From: Rhodothermaceae bacterium
Lineage (GTDB): Bacteria; Bacteroidota; Rhodothermia; Rhodothermales; Bin80
NCBI GenBank assembly: GCA_009841335.1
Contig: VXLY01000080.1
Location: 1 to 40,192, forward strand
DNA length: 40,192 nt
Reading direction: 5' to 3'
In this document: positions 16,543-25,341 of the stretch, piece after piece
Position numbering within the stretch: position 1 is the stretch's first letter
Layout: each line of letters starts with the position of its first letter
Translations under genes and position numbers: made by a program
The notes under the pieces: model-generated
What the model was told of the DNA's origin: nothing
Database searches by the model: none
Seen by the model: the letters and a program-made list of their open reading frames with translations, nothing else

Positions 16543-18042
16543 CTAACGCTTCTTAGGGTAGGCGTAATCGCGAACAAATTCCGTCAAAAGCCGCACGCCG
16601 AAACCGGTTCCTCCAGCCGGCTTATAGGGAAGTGATTTTTTGAGAAATGCTGGTCCCGCTATATCAACATGAACCCAAGGATAGTCTACAAAACGCTCAA
16701 GAAACTTCGCCGCCGTAATGGATCCTGCTTCACGATCGCCGATATTCTTTATGTCGGCGACTTCGCTTTTGAGCGCATCGGCGTAGTGGGCATGCATGGG
16801 CATCGGATGGAGCAGATCCCCAGTACGATTACCCACTGTCATCATAGTGTCCAAGCGCTCATCCGCGTCTTCATCCTGCTGTGTCATAACAGCTGCGACC
16901 TGACTTCCTAATGCTACAACCTGTGCACCTGTAAGTGTGGCCAGATCAATCACGATTTCCGGGCGGTATAGTTTGGCGTATGACAGGACATCGGCGAGAA
17001 TCAGACGTCCTTCCGCATCTGTATTCAATACCTCGACCGTCATCCCCGAGTGCATACGCAGTACATCCCCAGGGACGTAGGCATCCTCTCCCGGGCGGTT
17101 ATCCGTTGCCGGGACCAAACCGATCACATACAGCGGAATATCTAGGCGGGCTATTGCCTCCATAGCGCCGATCACAGCAGCCCCACCTGCCATATCGGCC
17201 TTCATGTGATCCATGGAGTTTTTTGTGGGCTTAAGCGACAAGCCTCCTGTATCAAAAACGATCCCCTTACCCACCAGAACAACTGGTCGAGAGTTGCTTG
17301 CTTTGCTGGGGTTCCAGGTCATTTCAATGAGAACGGGTGGCTCAACACTTCCGCGATTGACGCCGAGCAGCCCTCCCATCTTCTCTTTTTCGATGTCTGA
17401 CTTATTCCAGACTGACACTTCGTAGCCGTACTTACGGCCAGACCGTTCGACGATCTTGCCAAGAAGTGTGGGGGTCTTTTCATTTGGAGACAAGTTGACC
17501 AAATCGCGTGCAGTTATGGTTGATTCTGCCTCAACCCGCCCCCGCTCGGCACCGCGTCGGGCAGATTTTTCATCACCTGACGCATGCAGTACCAATCGCT
17601 CTGTGCCGGACCGTAGTTCCCCGGAATCAGTCTTGTATCGATCAAATTCATAAGCAGCCAACACATAGCCTTCCACCAACGACTGTCCCGCAGCTTCCGC
17701 ATCAATGCCCGATTCGGGCAGACACAATGCAACTGTGGAAGCCTTGGTCTGCATGGCCACGCGATTTCCATCAGCAGCAGCTTTACGTAGTCCCTCACGA
17801 TCGATGTCGTAAGGATCTCCCAAGCCAACCATAGCAACCCTGCGAGCGCGTCCTTCGGTGAGATAACACAATAATGTTTCTCCCGGTTTGCCCTCAAAAT
17901 CTATGAGTGCGCTCGAAAGTGCAGCTCCTATTGGCCCACCGATCTGGAGGGCGCGCGCCTTCGCCATCATGTGCCCAATCGGAAGGATGAGCAGATCTAC
18001 ATCCAAATCCTGAAGGCTGAGTGTAGTAACGGAAACTTTCAT
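16543..18042 (-). CDS. pepA: M17 leucyl aminopeptidase
   Basis: A 499-residue cytosolic aminopeptidase. The two-metal active site is seen in VLVGKGIVFDTGGLSLKP (metal and catalytic Lys, Asp), MDHMKADMAGGAAV (Asp) and NTDAEGRLILAD (Asp, Glu and the catalytic Arg). The N-terminal domain is present (about residues 1-170) and the length is typical. Function: removal of N-terminal residues from peptides, with a possible regulatory DNA-binding role known for E. coli PepA only. Its ATG shares one base with the stop of the DHH phosphoesterase gene (TAATG arrangement), which suggests coupled translation. Confidence 0.95.
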   Translation of the reverse strand: MKVSVTTLSLQDLDVDLLILPIGHMMAKARALQIGGPIGAALSSALIDFEGKPGETLLCYLTEGRARRVAMVGLGDPYDIDREGLRKAAADGNRVAMQTKASTVALCLPESGIDAEAAGQSLVEGYVLAAYEFDRYKTDSGELRSGTERLVLHASGDEKSARRGAERGRVEAESTITARDLVNLSPNEKTPTLLGKIVERSGRKYGYEVSVWNKSDIEKEKMGGLLGVNRGSVEPPVLIEMTWNPSKASNSRPVVLVGKGIVFDTGGLSLKPTKNSMDHMKADMAGGAAVIGAMEAIARLDIPLYVIGLVPATDNRPGEDAYVPGDVLRMHSGMTVEVLNTDAEGRLILADVLSYAKLYRPEIVIDLATLTGAQVVALGSQVAAVMTQQDEDADERLDTMMTVGNRTGDLLHPMPMHAHYADALKSEVADIKNIGDREAGSITAAKFLERFVDYPWVHVDIAGPAFLKKSLPYKPAGGTGFGVRLLTEFVRDYAYPKKR

Positions 18043-19097
18043 TAGTTCGAGCTGGACAATGCTTTAAAATAGGCTTGGTCTTCTTCGGCTAAAACCATAT
18101 CGTTGATGTCCTCAATCCCCAGAAAACGCGGAGCTGATTCCAGAACATTTGTCACTGCGCTCCTGACTGATTGATCCTTGAGGAATGCTCCAGATGCATT
18201 CTGATGTCCCCCACCTCCATAGGCCTGTGCCCAGACATCTACACTCAGGTCACCCTTTGAGCGAAAACTGACCTTGGTCCCGTGCTTCGTCTCTGTGAAG
18301 ATCAGAGTTGCCTTCACACCCGCGACTGACATTGCATATTCGGATAGACCCTCCACTTCACTGTAATCAATGCCTGCAGCCTTGAGCATATGTGGTGTGA
18401 CGGTGAGATAGGCCAGCATACCATCATACAACAAGGTGAAGCTCCGAAGTACCATCGCTAGAAAGGGAGGCCAGGAGGGCGTATGGGTTTCATATACGCC
18501 AGCGTATACTTCCGAAGGAGAATAGCTTCCGCGATCAAGTAGGTCAGCAGCCATGCGGTGAACTTCAGAAGTCACCGCAGCGAATCGGAAAGATCCCGTA
18601 TCTGTTATAATCGCAGTGTACAAGGCGGTCGCAATCTCCAAGTCAATCAAATCTGCGTCGTACGTGCAAATCAGATCATATATGAGCGCACCAGTTGCTG
18701 CTGCATTTTCGTCACGCAACATCCATGTGAACCAGGACTCGGGTCCAGTATGATGATCAATCAACAATACGGGCCCATTGTAGTGGTGAAGGGCATTCCG
18801 AACAGTCCGCCCCAATCGATCACGGCTGTTCGTGTCTACAACCACAACTAAATCAGCGCCAACCATCGCATTGCGGTTGGCTTGAGTATTACTCGTTCGT
18901 ATTGCCCCTGAACCCGGCATCCAGTCTAACCTGGGAGGAACAGGATCGGAGTTGAACATGACCACCTCCTTGCCCAATTTCTCCAGGAATCTTCCGAGTG
19001 CTATCTGTGAACCAATTGCATCTCCGTCAGGGCGCTGGTGGGTAGTGATCACGAAACGCTGATGATCAAGCAGTACACCGAGAATATTCTTTAACAT
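18042..19097 (-). CDS. nrnA: DHH/DHHA1 phosphoesterase, NrnA-like (oligoribonuclease / pAp phosphatase)
   Basis: The core starts at the ATG at 19097 (351 residues). An open frame continues upstream to 19193, but those 32 residues are not family-like. Metal-binding motifs: ITTHQRPDGDAIGSQIAL near the N-terminus, VVVVDTNSRDRLG, and VLLIDHHTGP with the DHH triad. The C-terminal DHHA1 domain carries AYGGGGHQNASGAFLK. Expected role: hydrolysis of short RNA oligonucleotides and of 3'-phosphoadenosine 5'-phosphate; related proteins act on cyclic di-AMP breakdown products. The exact substrate is inferred from family. It overlaps pepA by one base and lies 213 bp after murF, so it may have its own promoter. 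Confidence 0.9.
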   Translation of the reverse strand: MLKNILGVLLDHQRFVITTHQRPDGDAIGSQIALGRFLEKLGKEVVMFNSDPVPPRLDWMPGSGAIRTSNTQANRNAMVGADLVVVVDTNSRDRLGRTVRNALHHYNGPVLLIDHHTGPESWFTWMLRDENAAATGALIYDLICTYDADLIDLEIATALYTAIITDTGSFRFAAVTSEVHRMAADLLDRGSYSPSEVYAGVYETHTPSWPPFLAMVLRSFTLLYDGMLAYLTVTPHMLKAAGIDYSEVEGLSEYAMSVAGVKATLIFTETKHGTKVSFRSKGDLSVDVWAQAYGGGGHQNASGAFLKDQSVRSAVTNVLESAPRFLGIEDINDMVLAEEDQAYFKALSSSN

Positions 19098-19310
19098 GCC
19101 AAAGCTGAAGGCATCAGGACGATCACAAGACCCAAAAACTTCGTTTCCAATACTACCGAAGACGGGATTCGATTTGCGCAGTGCGGTAACCACCGAACTC
19201 CTGAATCTATCAGAACACTGGAAACGACTGGTTTCGGCGCCGAACGAACCCCCTACACGGACACATTCCGTAATGGGTAGCTTAAACGGAGATCCGCTCT
19301 GCTTGTTCGA
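19098..19310. other. murF-nrnA spacer with a 12-bp perfect palindrome
   Basis: A 213-bp spacer between the murF stop and the chosen nrnA start. It contains the perfect palindrome TTCGGCGCCGAA at 19233-19244, with no T-run on either side, so it is not an intrinsic terminator. It could be a dyad binding site or chance. I see no confident promoter elements. Confidence 0.4.
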
Positions 19311-20612
19311 TTAGATGGACAGCCATGCTTCGGTTTGACGAGGCAATACAGATTCTGGAGAAACATTCTCTGCAAGCAAAGCACGGCTAACGCGCTCCAT
19401 CCGTGCCCCTTGTGAACCCTTCACCAAGATCACGTCCCCTCGTTTCGGACGATACACCCTCCCGTGAGCAAGCTCTGAGGCTATCTCCTCAGAACTCGGA
19501 AAACCGCGTACAAATCGGGCCATCTCAGGCGGCAACTCATTTACAGCCAGTTGCATTCTGAGTCCACATCCGTACACAATATCAGCTATTCTGGCTGCCT
19601 CGCGCAACGCAGACACGTGCTCGGCATGTTCAACAGACCCCAGCTCCAGCATATCCCCAAGGAATACCACACGGCGTTCGGCAGGATGCTTGTCCAATAC
19701 ATTCAAAGCAGCCTTCACTGCATCTGGGCTGGCGTTGTAGGTGTCATCAATGAGCACGGACTGGCTCCTTCCGGGAAGCCGATTGAGGCGCCCTTTCTCG
19801 GGTTTGATCCTGGATAACGCCTCATTGATCACTTTGGGCTCCATTCCCATTGCTCTCCCAGCTGCAAAGGCCGCCAACGCCACATAGATTACGTGTTCAC
19901 CCAACAAGGGAAGGTTCGCAGTGATATCCTGAGGCGTAACCTGGGCATCTGAGGCAACCCCAAAAAGCAAGTGCTCCCCCCTACAGTATTCGACCATCGC
20001 GCGGGTACGAGGATCATCCGCATTCAAACAAGCAATACCATCAGGTCCAAGCGCCCGCACAAGCTCGCCCTTGGCCTCCTGAACGCCATCCAGCGAGCCA
20101 AAGGTTTCCAGATGAACTCCCCGCACATTCGTCACAATGGAAATATCTGGCTTGAAATAGGTCGTGATCTCCGATAGGTCGCCCTTCTTGGTGGCGCCCA
20201 TTTCGAGCACTAGGCACGTATTCGACTTGAGGTCACTGTTCACCAGTGTTAGCGATAAGCCCAGAAGGGTGTTCAGATTTCCGACTGAAGCAACCACCGG
20301 CCCTGCACCCTCCAGAACCTGGGCGACCGCATTACGCGTGGTAGTTTTTCCTACCGAACCGGTGATTGCTACAACACGCGCGCGTGCGCGTGCGACCCTT
20401 TCACGAGCCAATTCTGCAAGATGAATTACCGTATTCGGAACGATGGTTACCCTGTCTGCACGAACCCCAGCGATTCTCCGGTCGGTCACCGCATCTGATG
20501 CCCCTCTATCAAATGCCTGCTGCACAAAATCATGCCCGTCATAGCGTTCCCCTCGAATCGCCACATACGTATCCCCAGGTTGCAATGTTCGTGTATCCGT
20601 TGAGAAAGGCAT
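19311..20612 (-). CDS. murF: UDP-N-acetylmuramoyl-tripeptide--D-alanyl-D-alanine ligase
   Basis: A 433-residue Mur ligase. The N-terminal motif STDTRTLQPGDTYVAIRGE and DGHDF belong to the UDP-MurNAc-binding domain. The ATP P-loop is AITGSVGKTTTRN (near residues 83-95). VLEMGATKKGDL and the later LIDDTYNASPDAVKAAL match the central and C-terminal domains of MurF. Function: ATP-dependent addition of D-Ala-D-Ala to the UDP-MurNAc tripeptide in the cytoplasm, the last soluble step of peptidoglycan precursor synthesis. Its substrate dipeptide is made by ddl, the gene directly upstream, with a one-base TAATG overlap. The protein begins almost at the first motif, lacking roughly 20-30 residues present before it in many MurFs; upstream sequence in this frame is inside ddl. 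Confidence 0.93.
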   Translation of the reverse strand: MPFSTDTRTLQPGDTYVAIRGERYDGHDFVQQAFDRGASDAVTDRRIAGVRADRVTIVPNTVIHLAELARERVARARARVVAITGSVGKTTTRNAVAQVLEGAGPVVASVGNLNTLLGLSLTLVNSDLKSNTCLVLEMGATKKGDLSEITTYFKPDISIVTNVRGVHLETFGSLDGVQEAKGELVRALGPDGIACLNADDPRTRAMVEYCRGEHLLFGVASDAQVTPQDITANLPLLGEHVIYVALAAFAAGRAMGMEPKVINEALSRIKPEKGRLNRLPGRSQSVLIDDTYNASPDAVKAALNVLDKHPAERRVVFLGDMLELGSVEHAEHVSALREAARIADIVYGCGLRMQLAVNELPPEMARFVRGFPSSEEIASELAHGRVYRPKRGDVILVKGSQGARMERVSRALLAENVSPESVLPRQTEAWLSI

Positions 20613-21703
20613 TAACGCCTGCGTGTCAGCTCCTGACGCCGTAGGTGGGCCTCAAGTGCGTCTCGGATCAGGATATTGACCACTTCCGAACGCGACCTAC
20701 CCGAATACTCCCAAAGCAATGGATACATACTTACCGAAGTAAAGCCAGGAATAGTATTAACCTCGTTAACCAACAGTCGGCCTGAGTCTTCGAGAAAAAA
20801 ATCTACACGGGCCATACCACCGCACTCTAGCACCTTGCAAACTCTGGCGGCCATGTTTTGAATAGATTCCAATACATCATCGGGCATTGGAGCCGGAATG
20901 ATTAGGCTTGTTGCCTCTTCATCCTCATACTTGGCCTCGTACGAATAAAATGAATGGGTTGTAGTTATTTCCCCGCAAGTAGAAACCTCCACGGGAGCGT
21001 ACCCCAACACAGAACATTCGATCTCACGCCCATTAATGGCCTCTTCCACCAATACTTTGTCGTCAAATTCAAAAGCCTTATTTATAGCTGCTTCACACGA
21101 TGCCGCTGATGTTACGCGGGAAACACCTACCGATGACCCAGTATTGGCTGGTTTCACAAAGAACGTCTTTCCAAGTGTCTCAGCTATAGAGTCATAGCTC
21201 GGAAAATCCACCGTATCGCGGTACAACACCCTATACCTAGGCACCGGAATACCGTCCTCTCGCAAAAGGCGTTTTGAGACCTCCTTATCCATACATATTG
21301 CTGACCCCAAAACGCCTGCACCGACAAAGGGAATGCCATACATCTGGAGTAACCCCTGGATTGTACCATCTTCTCCATTGGTACCGTGTAGCACTGGAAA
21401 CGCCACATCCACGGTCACTGCCCTATCCGGCGTTGTTACCGGGAAAAGCTTCTTCCTAGGTCCCAGCAAAACCGGCTCGCCATCAGCCTTTAGGTTTACT
21501 TGTCGCCGATTGTTTTCATTGACCGTTGCTACCTGGTACCATGTGCCATCGTGATCGATACGTACTAGGGTGACCTTATAACGGGTCAGGTCAAATGCAT
21601 CAAGAATATTTCTCGCCGACACAAGAGAAACTTCATGCTCGGCTGACTGTCCGCCATAGATTAGAACTACATGCAGGTCGGCAGGGACTGAATATTTCTT
21701 CAC
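20612..21703 (-). CDS. ddl: D-alanine--D-alanine ligase
   Basis: A 363-residue ATP-grasp enzyme that joins two D-alanines for the peptidoglycan stem. Visible motifs: YGGQSAEHEVSLVSARNIL (first D-Ala site), FVKPANTGSSVGVSRV (ATP lid and oxyanion region), VLVEEAINGREIECSVLG, and VNEVNTIPGFTSVSMYP (Mg2+ and second D-Ala site). Start is GTG at 21703, inside a GTGA overlap with the pyrC stop; no better ATG fits. The length agrees with the Ddl family. Together with murF it forms a two-gene cell-wall unit in the middle of a housekeeping operon. Confidence 0.95.
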   Translation of the reverse strand: MKKYSVPADLHVVLIYGGQSAEHEVSLVSARNILDAFDLTRYKVTLVRIDHDGTWYQVATVNENNRRQVNLKADGEPVLLGPRKKLFPVTTPDRAVTVDVAFPVLHGTNGEDGTIQGLLQMYGIPFVGAGVLGSAICMDKEVSKRLLREDGIPVPRYRVLYRDTVDFPSYDSIAETLGKTFFVKPANTGSSVGVSRVTSAASCEAAINKAFEFDDKVLVEEAINGREIECSVLGYAPVEVSTCGEITTTHSFYSYEAKYEDEEATSLIIPAPMPDDVLESIQNMAARVCKVLECGGMARVDFFLEDSGRLLVNEVNTIPGFTSVSMYPLLWEYSGRSRSEVVNILIRDALEAHLRRQELTRRR

Positions 21704-22986
21704 GATTCGTGCTCGACGAGTTGTCCTTTATTGTAGATTGCCCATGCACGCCCAATCATGGTCGTGCCCACAAACGGTGTGTTTCGGCTTTTGGAATGGA
21801 TGTGCCGGGCCTCAAATGTCCACTTTGTCGTCGCGTCAAAGATCGTTAAGTTGGCGGCGGCTCCGGGCTCAAGAGCGGGCACATCAAGTCCCAGAATCAC
21901 GCGAGGAGCCACACAGATACTATACACTGCACGGGTGACGCTCAGACATTGCGTGGCAATCAGGTGTCGACCAGTCAGCCCCCATGCGGTTTCCAGGCCG
22001 ATAATACCAAATGGTGCAGCTACAAAATCAACCTCCTTCTCGAAGGGCGCATGCGGAGCGTGATCTGTGCATATCGCATCCAGTGTTCCATCACCGAAAC
22101 CCTTACGAATAGCCTCCACATCTGCGGCCGTGCGCAAGGGTGGATGCATCTTGGTTTGTGAATCAAAACCAGAATTCTCAACAATCTCGTCGGTCAATGA
22201 GAAATGGTGTGCGCATGCTTCTGCTGTGACCTTTATACCGCGGGACTTGGCTTCCCGGATCATGTTGGTCGAGCGTGCCGTTGATACATGAGCAACGTGC
22301 AGATGTCCTCCTGTCAACTCAGCCAACATGAGATCACGTGCCAGCATTGCCTCCTCTGAAAAGGTTGGTATAGGCGTTAAGCCGAGTCTGGTGGAGACCA
22401 GTCCCTCATTAATGTGACCTTTGGGACCAAGCTCCATGGACTCCATGTGATTAATGATGGGCTTGTTCAGAGTCCGGGTATATTCAAGTGCTCGGCGCAT
22501 TAAGCTTCCATCCTGCACTGGTGATCCATCATCACTGAATGCAACCGCCCCCGCGGCTGCTAGCTCGGCCATTTCCGATAGCTCTTTGCCCGCACGCCCG
22601 CGTGACACACAGGCAATGGGATGCACATCCACGGGTAATGCTTCTGCCCGCTTAATAAGCGAGTGAACCGATTCTCTCGTGTCTATGGGAGGCGTAGTGT
22701 TAGGCATACAGGCAACCGCAGTAAAGCCACCAAAGGCAGCTGCGCGGCAACCTGTTTCGATAGTCTCCTTGTGTTCCTCGCCTGGTTCACGCAAGTGGAC
22801 ATGCATGTCTATCCATCCCGGTGACACCATTCGCCCCTCTATATCCATTACCTGCTCCCCGGAACTGACCAAGTCGCTCCCGATTTCCGCGATCACGCCA
22901 TCGCGAATACGCATATCTGCACGATGCGCATCCCCGGTCAGAGGATGTAGAAGCGTTCCGCCTTGAATCAATAGATTCGGTGTCAT
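21700..22986 (-). CDS. pyrC: Dihydroorotase (class I, PyrC/AllB type)
   Basis: A 428-residue amidohydrolase. HVHLREPG holds the first two zinc ligands, and GFTAVACMPNTTPPID is the class I signature. Later ligands are visible in IINHMESM, LHVAHVST and AICTDHAPHA. Function: reversible cyclisation of carbamoyl-aspartate to dihydroorotate in pyrimidine synthesis. Allantoinase is the main alternative in this superfamily; the signature motifs and lack of purine-degradation neighbours favour dihydroorotase. The ATG at 22986 gives the usual short lead into the first strand; an extra 10 codons upstream (to 23016) are open but not needed. It overlaps ddl by 4 bp and is the first gene of the run pyrC-ddl-murF-nrnA-pepA-pdxA. 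Confidence 0.9.
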   Translation of the reverse strand: MTPNLLIQGGTLLHPLTGDAHRADMRIRDGVIAEIGSDLVSSGEQVMDIEGRMVSPGWIDMHVHLREPGEEHKETIETGCRAAAFGGFTAVACMPNTTPPIDTRESVHSLIKRAEALPVDVHPIACVSRGRAGKELSEMAELAAAGAVAFSDDGSPVQDGSLMRRALEYTRTLNKPIINHMESMELGPKGHINEGLVSTRLGLTPIPTFSEEAMLARDLMLAELTGGHLHVAHVSTARSTNMIREAKSRGIKVTAEACAHHFSLTDEIVENSGFDSQTKMHPPLRTAADVEAIRKGFGDGTLDAICTDHAPHAPFEKEVDFVAAPFGIIGLETAWGLTGRHLIATQCLSVTRAVYSICVAPRVILGLDVPALEPGAAANLTIFDATTKWTFEARHIHSKSRNTPFVGTTMIGRAWAIYNKGQLVEHES

Positions 22987-23067
22987 CTGCGCAAGATCCT
23001 GCATTGAATATAGCAATACAGCAGCGATTGATCCCCGCTCAAGACAGGAATGCCAACACTTGTATTC

Positions 23068-23082
23068 TTAGCCAACGACCAT
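23068..23082 (-). other. Possible 4-codon leader reading frame with strong ribosome-binding site upstream of pyrC
   Basis: On the minus strand a strong Shine-Dalgarno sequence, AAGGAGGAGG (23092-23101), stands 9 bases before an ATG at 23082. The frame reads Met-Val-Val-Gly and stops at 23068. It lies 81 bp before the pyrC ATG. Most genes here lack such a strong Shine-Dalgarno, so this one is conspicuous. It may be a leader that affects pyrC expression, a remnant, or chance. No attenuator hairpin or T-tract is seen. Confidence 0.3.
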
Positions 23083-23206
23083 ATTCGGTTGCCTCCTCCT
23101 TGAATACGATGGGTTGAACAATTAACGGCGTGCAATGGATTCGTAATTGCGCTCAACGCGTGTTGCTCCGTCGAAATTACCCAAAACTACGATTCAGAAC
23201 ATCTCA

Positions 23207-24058
23207 CTATACCGGGAGCGAGTTACTGTCAAGCCCTTCACCGTTCTTCATAACATAGTGTGGCTGGTTCAGCTTATTGCATTCAGCGACAAAAGACTCC
23301 GGTGAAGCTGTGTTGAATGTGAACATATCATAGTGGCAGGGCACAACAAGCCTGGCTCCGATATCTTTCGCCAGTTGGGCCGCCTGCCTGCCATCTAAAT
23401 TACCGGCAACACGGCGTACCGGATCACGGCCATTAATGGGCAATAGTGCAACGTCTACACTCCACGGTTGAAGCCGATCAACCATGCCTTCATAAAGCAA
23501 CGTATCTCCACTGTGATAGAATGTCCAGCCCCCAAACCTGACAATGTATCCCATAAACCGATGCCGCCCAAATTCATCCACTTCGAGAGTCTCGTGAGCT
23601 GCCGGAATACCCATGAACCGAAACCCCCGCACCTCATGCTGCATCCCATCACTAAGCCCAATGGGCCACGCAGAATCACATTGTAATCGTTCAGCGACAA
23701 ACGATCTGTTCGCCTCCGGGATCACCATGGCCAATTCTGGATTGACGCGCCGAAGCGGTTCGAGTGTCTCGGCATCCAGATGGTCTGTGTGATTGTGGCT
23801 TGAACTGACAACATCTATGCAATCAAGCCATCCCGGAGCTAACACGAGTTCTGTCATACGGATATGTGGCTTATCCGTACTCGCGTACTTTTTTGTCAGC
23901 GAATCTGAGAGGTACGGATCTAGCAGACAGTACCGCTCCTCCCATTTAATCAGAAATCCACTTTGACCAAGCCACCACATACGCCATTGCCCAGATGGCA
24001 CCACGCTGTCCCGGATATCTGCGAGCAACTCGGCTCCTTTCTGCAGGGGCTCAATCAT
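23207..24058 (-). CDS. UlaG-like metallo-beta-lactamase-fold hydrolase
   Basis: A protein of about 283 residues from the ATG at 24058; an in-frame GTG at 24085 would extend it by 9. The zinc motif [11 protein letters not shown] (HxHxDH) is clear, with [11 protein letters not shown] and LLDPYLSD before it, as in the UlaG family. Downstream metal ligands are seen in [13 protein letters not shown] and [10 protein letters not shown]. UlaG itself is L-ascorbate-6-phosphate lactonase in enterics, but family members vary and there is no ascorbate transport or kinase gene here. A lactonase or phosphodiesterase acting on a sugar derivative is plausible. Its start overlaps the end of the Gfo/Idh/MocA gene by 8 bp, so the two are almost certainly one transcript. 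Confidence 0.88.
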   Translation of the reverse strand: MIEPLQKGAELLADIRDSVVPSGQWRMWWLGQSGFLIKWEERYCLLDPYLSDSLTKKYASTDKPHIRMTELVLAPGWLDCIDVVSSSHNHTDHLDAETLEPLRRVNPELAMVIPEANRSFVAERLQCDSAWPIGLSDGMQHEVRGFRFMGIPAAHETLEVDEFGRHRFMGYIVRFGGWTFYHSGDTLLYEGMVDRLQPWSVDVALLPINGRDPVRRVAGNLDGRQAAQLAKDIGARLVVPCHYDMFTFNTASPESFVAECNKLNQPHYVMKNGEGLDSNSLPV

Positions 24059-25256
24059 CTTCGACAACTCGTTGCGTGACCTCACCCGTGCCAGGATCTT
24101 TTAGGATTAGCTTGACCTCACCATTTGGAAGGCGTTCACGCTTTACGAGCTCAAGTCCATCAATCATCTCCTTTAGGCCCTGTATGCGTGCCACTCCTTT
24201 GCGTCCACGCCAGTCCTCCAACTCTACCGGCTCCCATTTGCGGGATTTAGCTGAACGGTAGCACGCATCAATCACCGCATTAACCACATACCCATCATAG
24301 ATCGTCTCCATTGGCTCACGACCTTCATCCATCGCATTGAACATATCCGTGAACATGTCCGTGTAGCCCAGCTCATGCACTTCATCACCCACCGGGAACA
24401 ACCATCCTGACTCTTGTTCAGCTTTTTCTGCGATATAGCCTCCTGCGCCACTCGAAAACATCTCAAAACCTGTCCTCAGAAAATGGTTTAACCAGATTGT
24501 CCCCTCAGTACCGGCCACCTCGTCACGCAAGTCCATACCTCCCCGGAAAGTCCAGCTGACTTCAAACTGACCTACAGCGCCGTTCTCAAAGCGAATCAAC
24601 GCTATGCTGTTGTCTTCTGCCTTTATGGGGTGCACCAGCGTATCCGCCCAGCAGCTTACTTCTACTGGTCGAATATCCTTGCCCACAAAATTGCGGATGA
24701 TCTCAATACAGTGGCATCCTAGGTCTACAATTGCGCCACCGCCCGCCTGCTCTATGTCCCAAAACCAACTACTGTGAGGACCACTGTGTGCCTCACGCGA
24801 ACGCGTCCAGAGTATTTCTCCCAAGGCACCTCGACGCACCGATTCCAATGCCTTGAGTGTCTTGGGAGTGTAGACGAGATCTTCCAGATAACCCCCAAAT
24901 ATGCCACTTGACTCGACAATTTCCAGGATGCGCTTTGCTTCTGCAGCAGTGCGTGCCAGCGGTTTTGTACAAAGCACGGCCTTGTTTGCCTCTGCACAAA
25001 GTTGCACCGCCTCCTCATGCAAATGATTGGGTAACCCAATGATAACAACATCGCTGGATGAGTGTTTAACGGCATCCTCCATGTCAGTTACTGCATGTTC
25101 AATTCCCCACTTCCGAGCAAATTCCTGGGCACGATCAATGTCTCGCGAGTATACGCAACTGACACGATCACGCCCTCTTTGTCCGTGTAGTGTCATGGTA
25201 TAGAACAGTCCGATCAGACCAGTCCCAAGCATCGTTATGTTGTGTTTCTGCGCCAT
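24051..25256 (-). CDS. Gfo/Idh/MocA-family NAD(P)-dependent oxidoreductase
   Basis: A 401-residue protein with an N-terminal Rossmann domain ([17 protein letters not shown]) and [17 protein letters not shown], the position of the usual EKP motif; here Glu is Thr but the Lys is kept. [19 protein letters not shown] is the conserved active-site helix with His in the expected region. The C-terminal alpha/beta domain follows. Family role: oxidation, reduction or epimerisation of sugars, inositols and similar compounds using a nicotinamide cofactor. The exact substrate cannot be told. It is followed without a gap by the UlaG-like gene and divergent from a SIS-domain gene, which points to one sugar or sugar-phosphate route. 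Confidence 0.92.
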   Translation of the reverse strand: MAQKHNITMLGTGLIGLFYTMTLHGQRGRDRVSCVYSRDIDRAQEFARKWGIEHAVTDMEDAVKHSSSDVVIIGLPNHLHEEAVQLCAEANKAVLCTKPLARTAAEAKRILEIVESSGIFGGYLEDLVYTPKTLKALESVRRGALGEILWTRSREAHSGPHSSWFWDIEQAGGGAIVDLGCHCIEIIRNFVGKDIRPVEVSCWADTLVHPIKAEDNSIALIRFENGAVGQFEVSWTFRGGMDLRDEVAGTEGTIWLNHFLRTGFEMFSSGAGGYIAEKAEQESGWLFPVGDEVHELGYTDMFTDMFNAMDEGREPMETIYDGYVVNAVIDACYRSAKSRKWEPVELEDWRGRKGVARIQGLKEMIDGLELVKRERLPNGEVKLILKDPGTGEVTQRVVEDD

Positions 25257-25341
25257 TTGATAAAGTTTTTTGTTAGTGTGGCCTTAATGATTCCCATAAT
25301 AAAACTTTAGGGGCGTAGCCCGAATAAAAATTACGTCTTAC
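25257..25341. promoter_or_regulatory. Divergent spacer with a 9-bp inverted repeat (possible operator)
   Basis: The 85 bp between two divergent genes carry TAAAGTTTT (25261-25269) and its exact inverse AAAACTTTA (25301-25309). The arms are about 40 bp apart centre to centre, close to four helical turns. A TATTAT -10-like hexamer for the minus-strand gene (25296-25301 read in reverse) touches the right arm. This arrangement would suit a regulator controlling both directions, but no regulator gene is adjacent. AT-rich repeats can arise by chance. Confidence 0.4.

Noticed and set aside
19098..19193. N-terminal extension of the NrnA-like protein
   Set aside because: The frame is open, but the 32 extra residues precede a good internal ATG and do not resemble the family.
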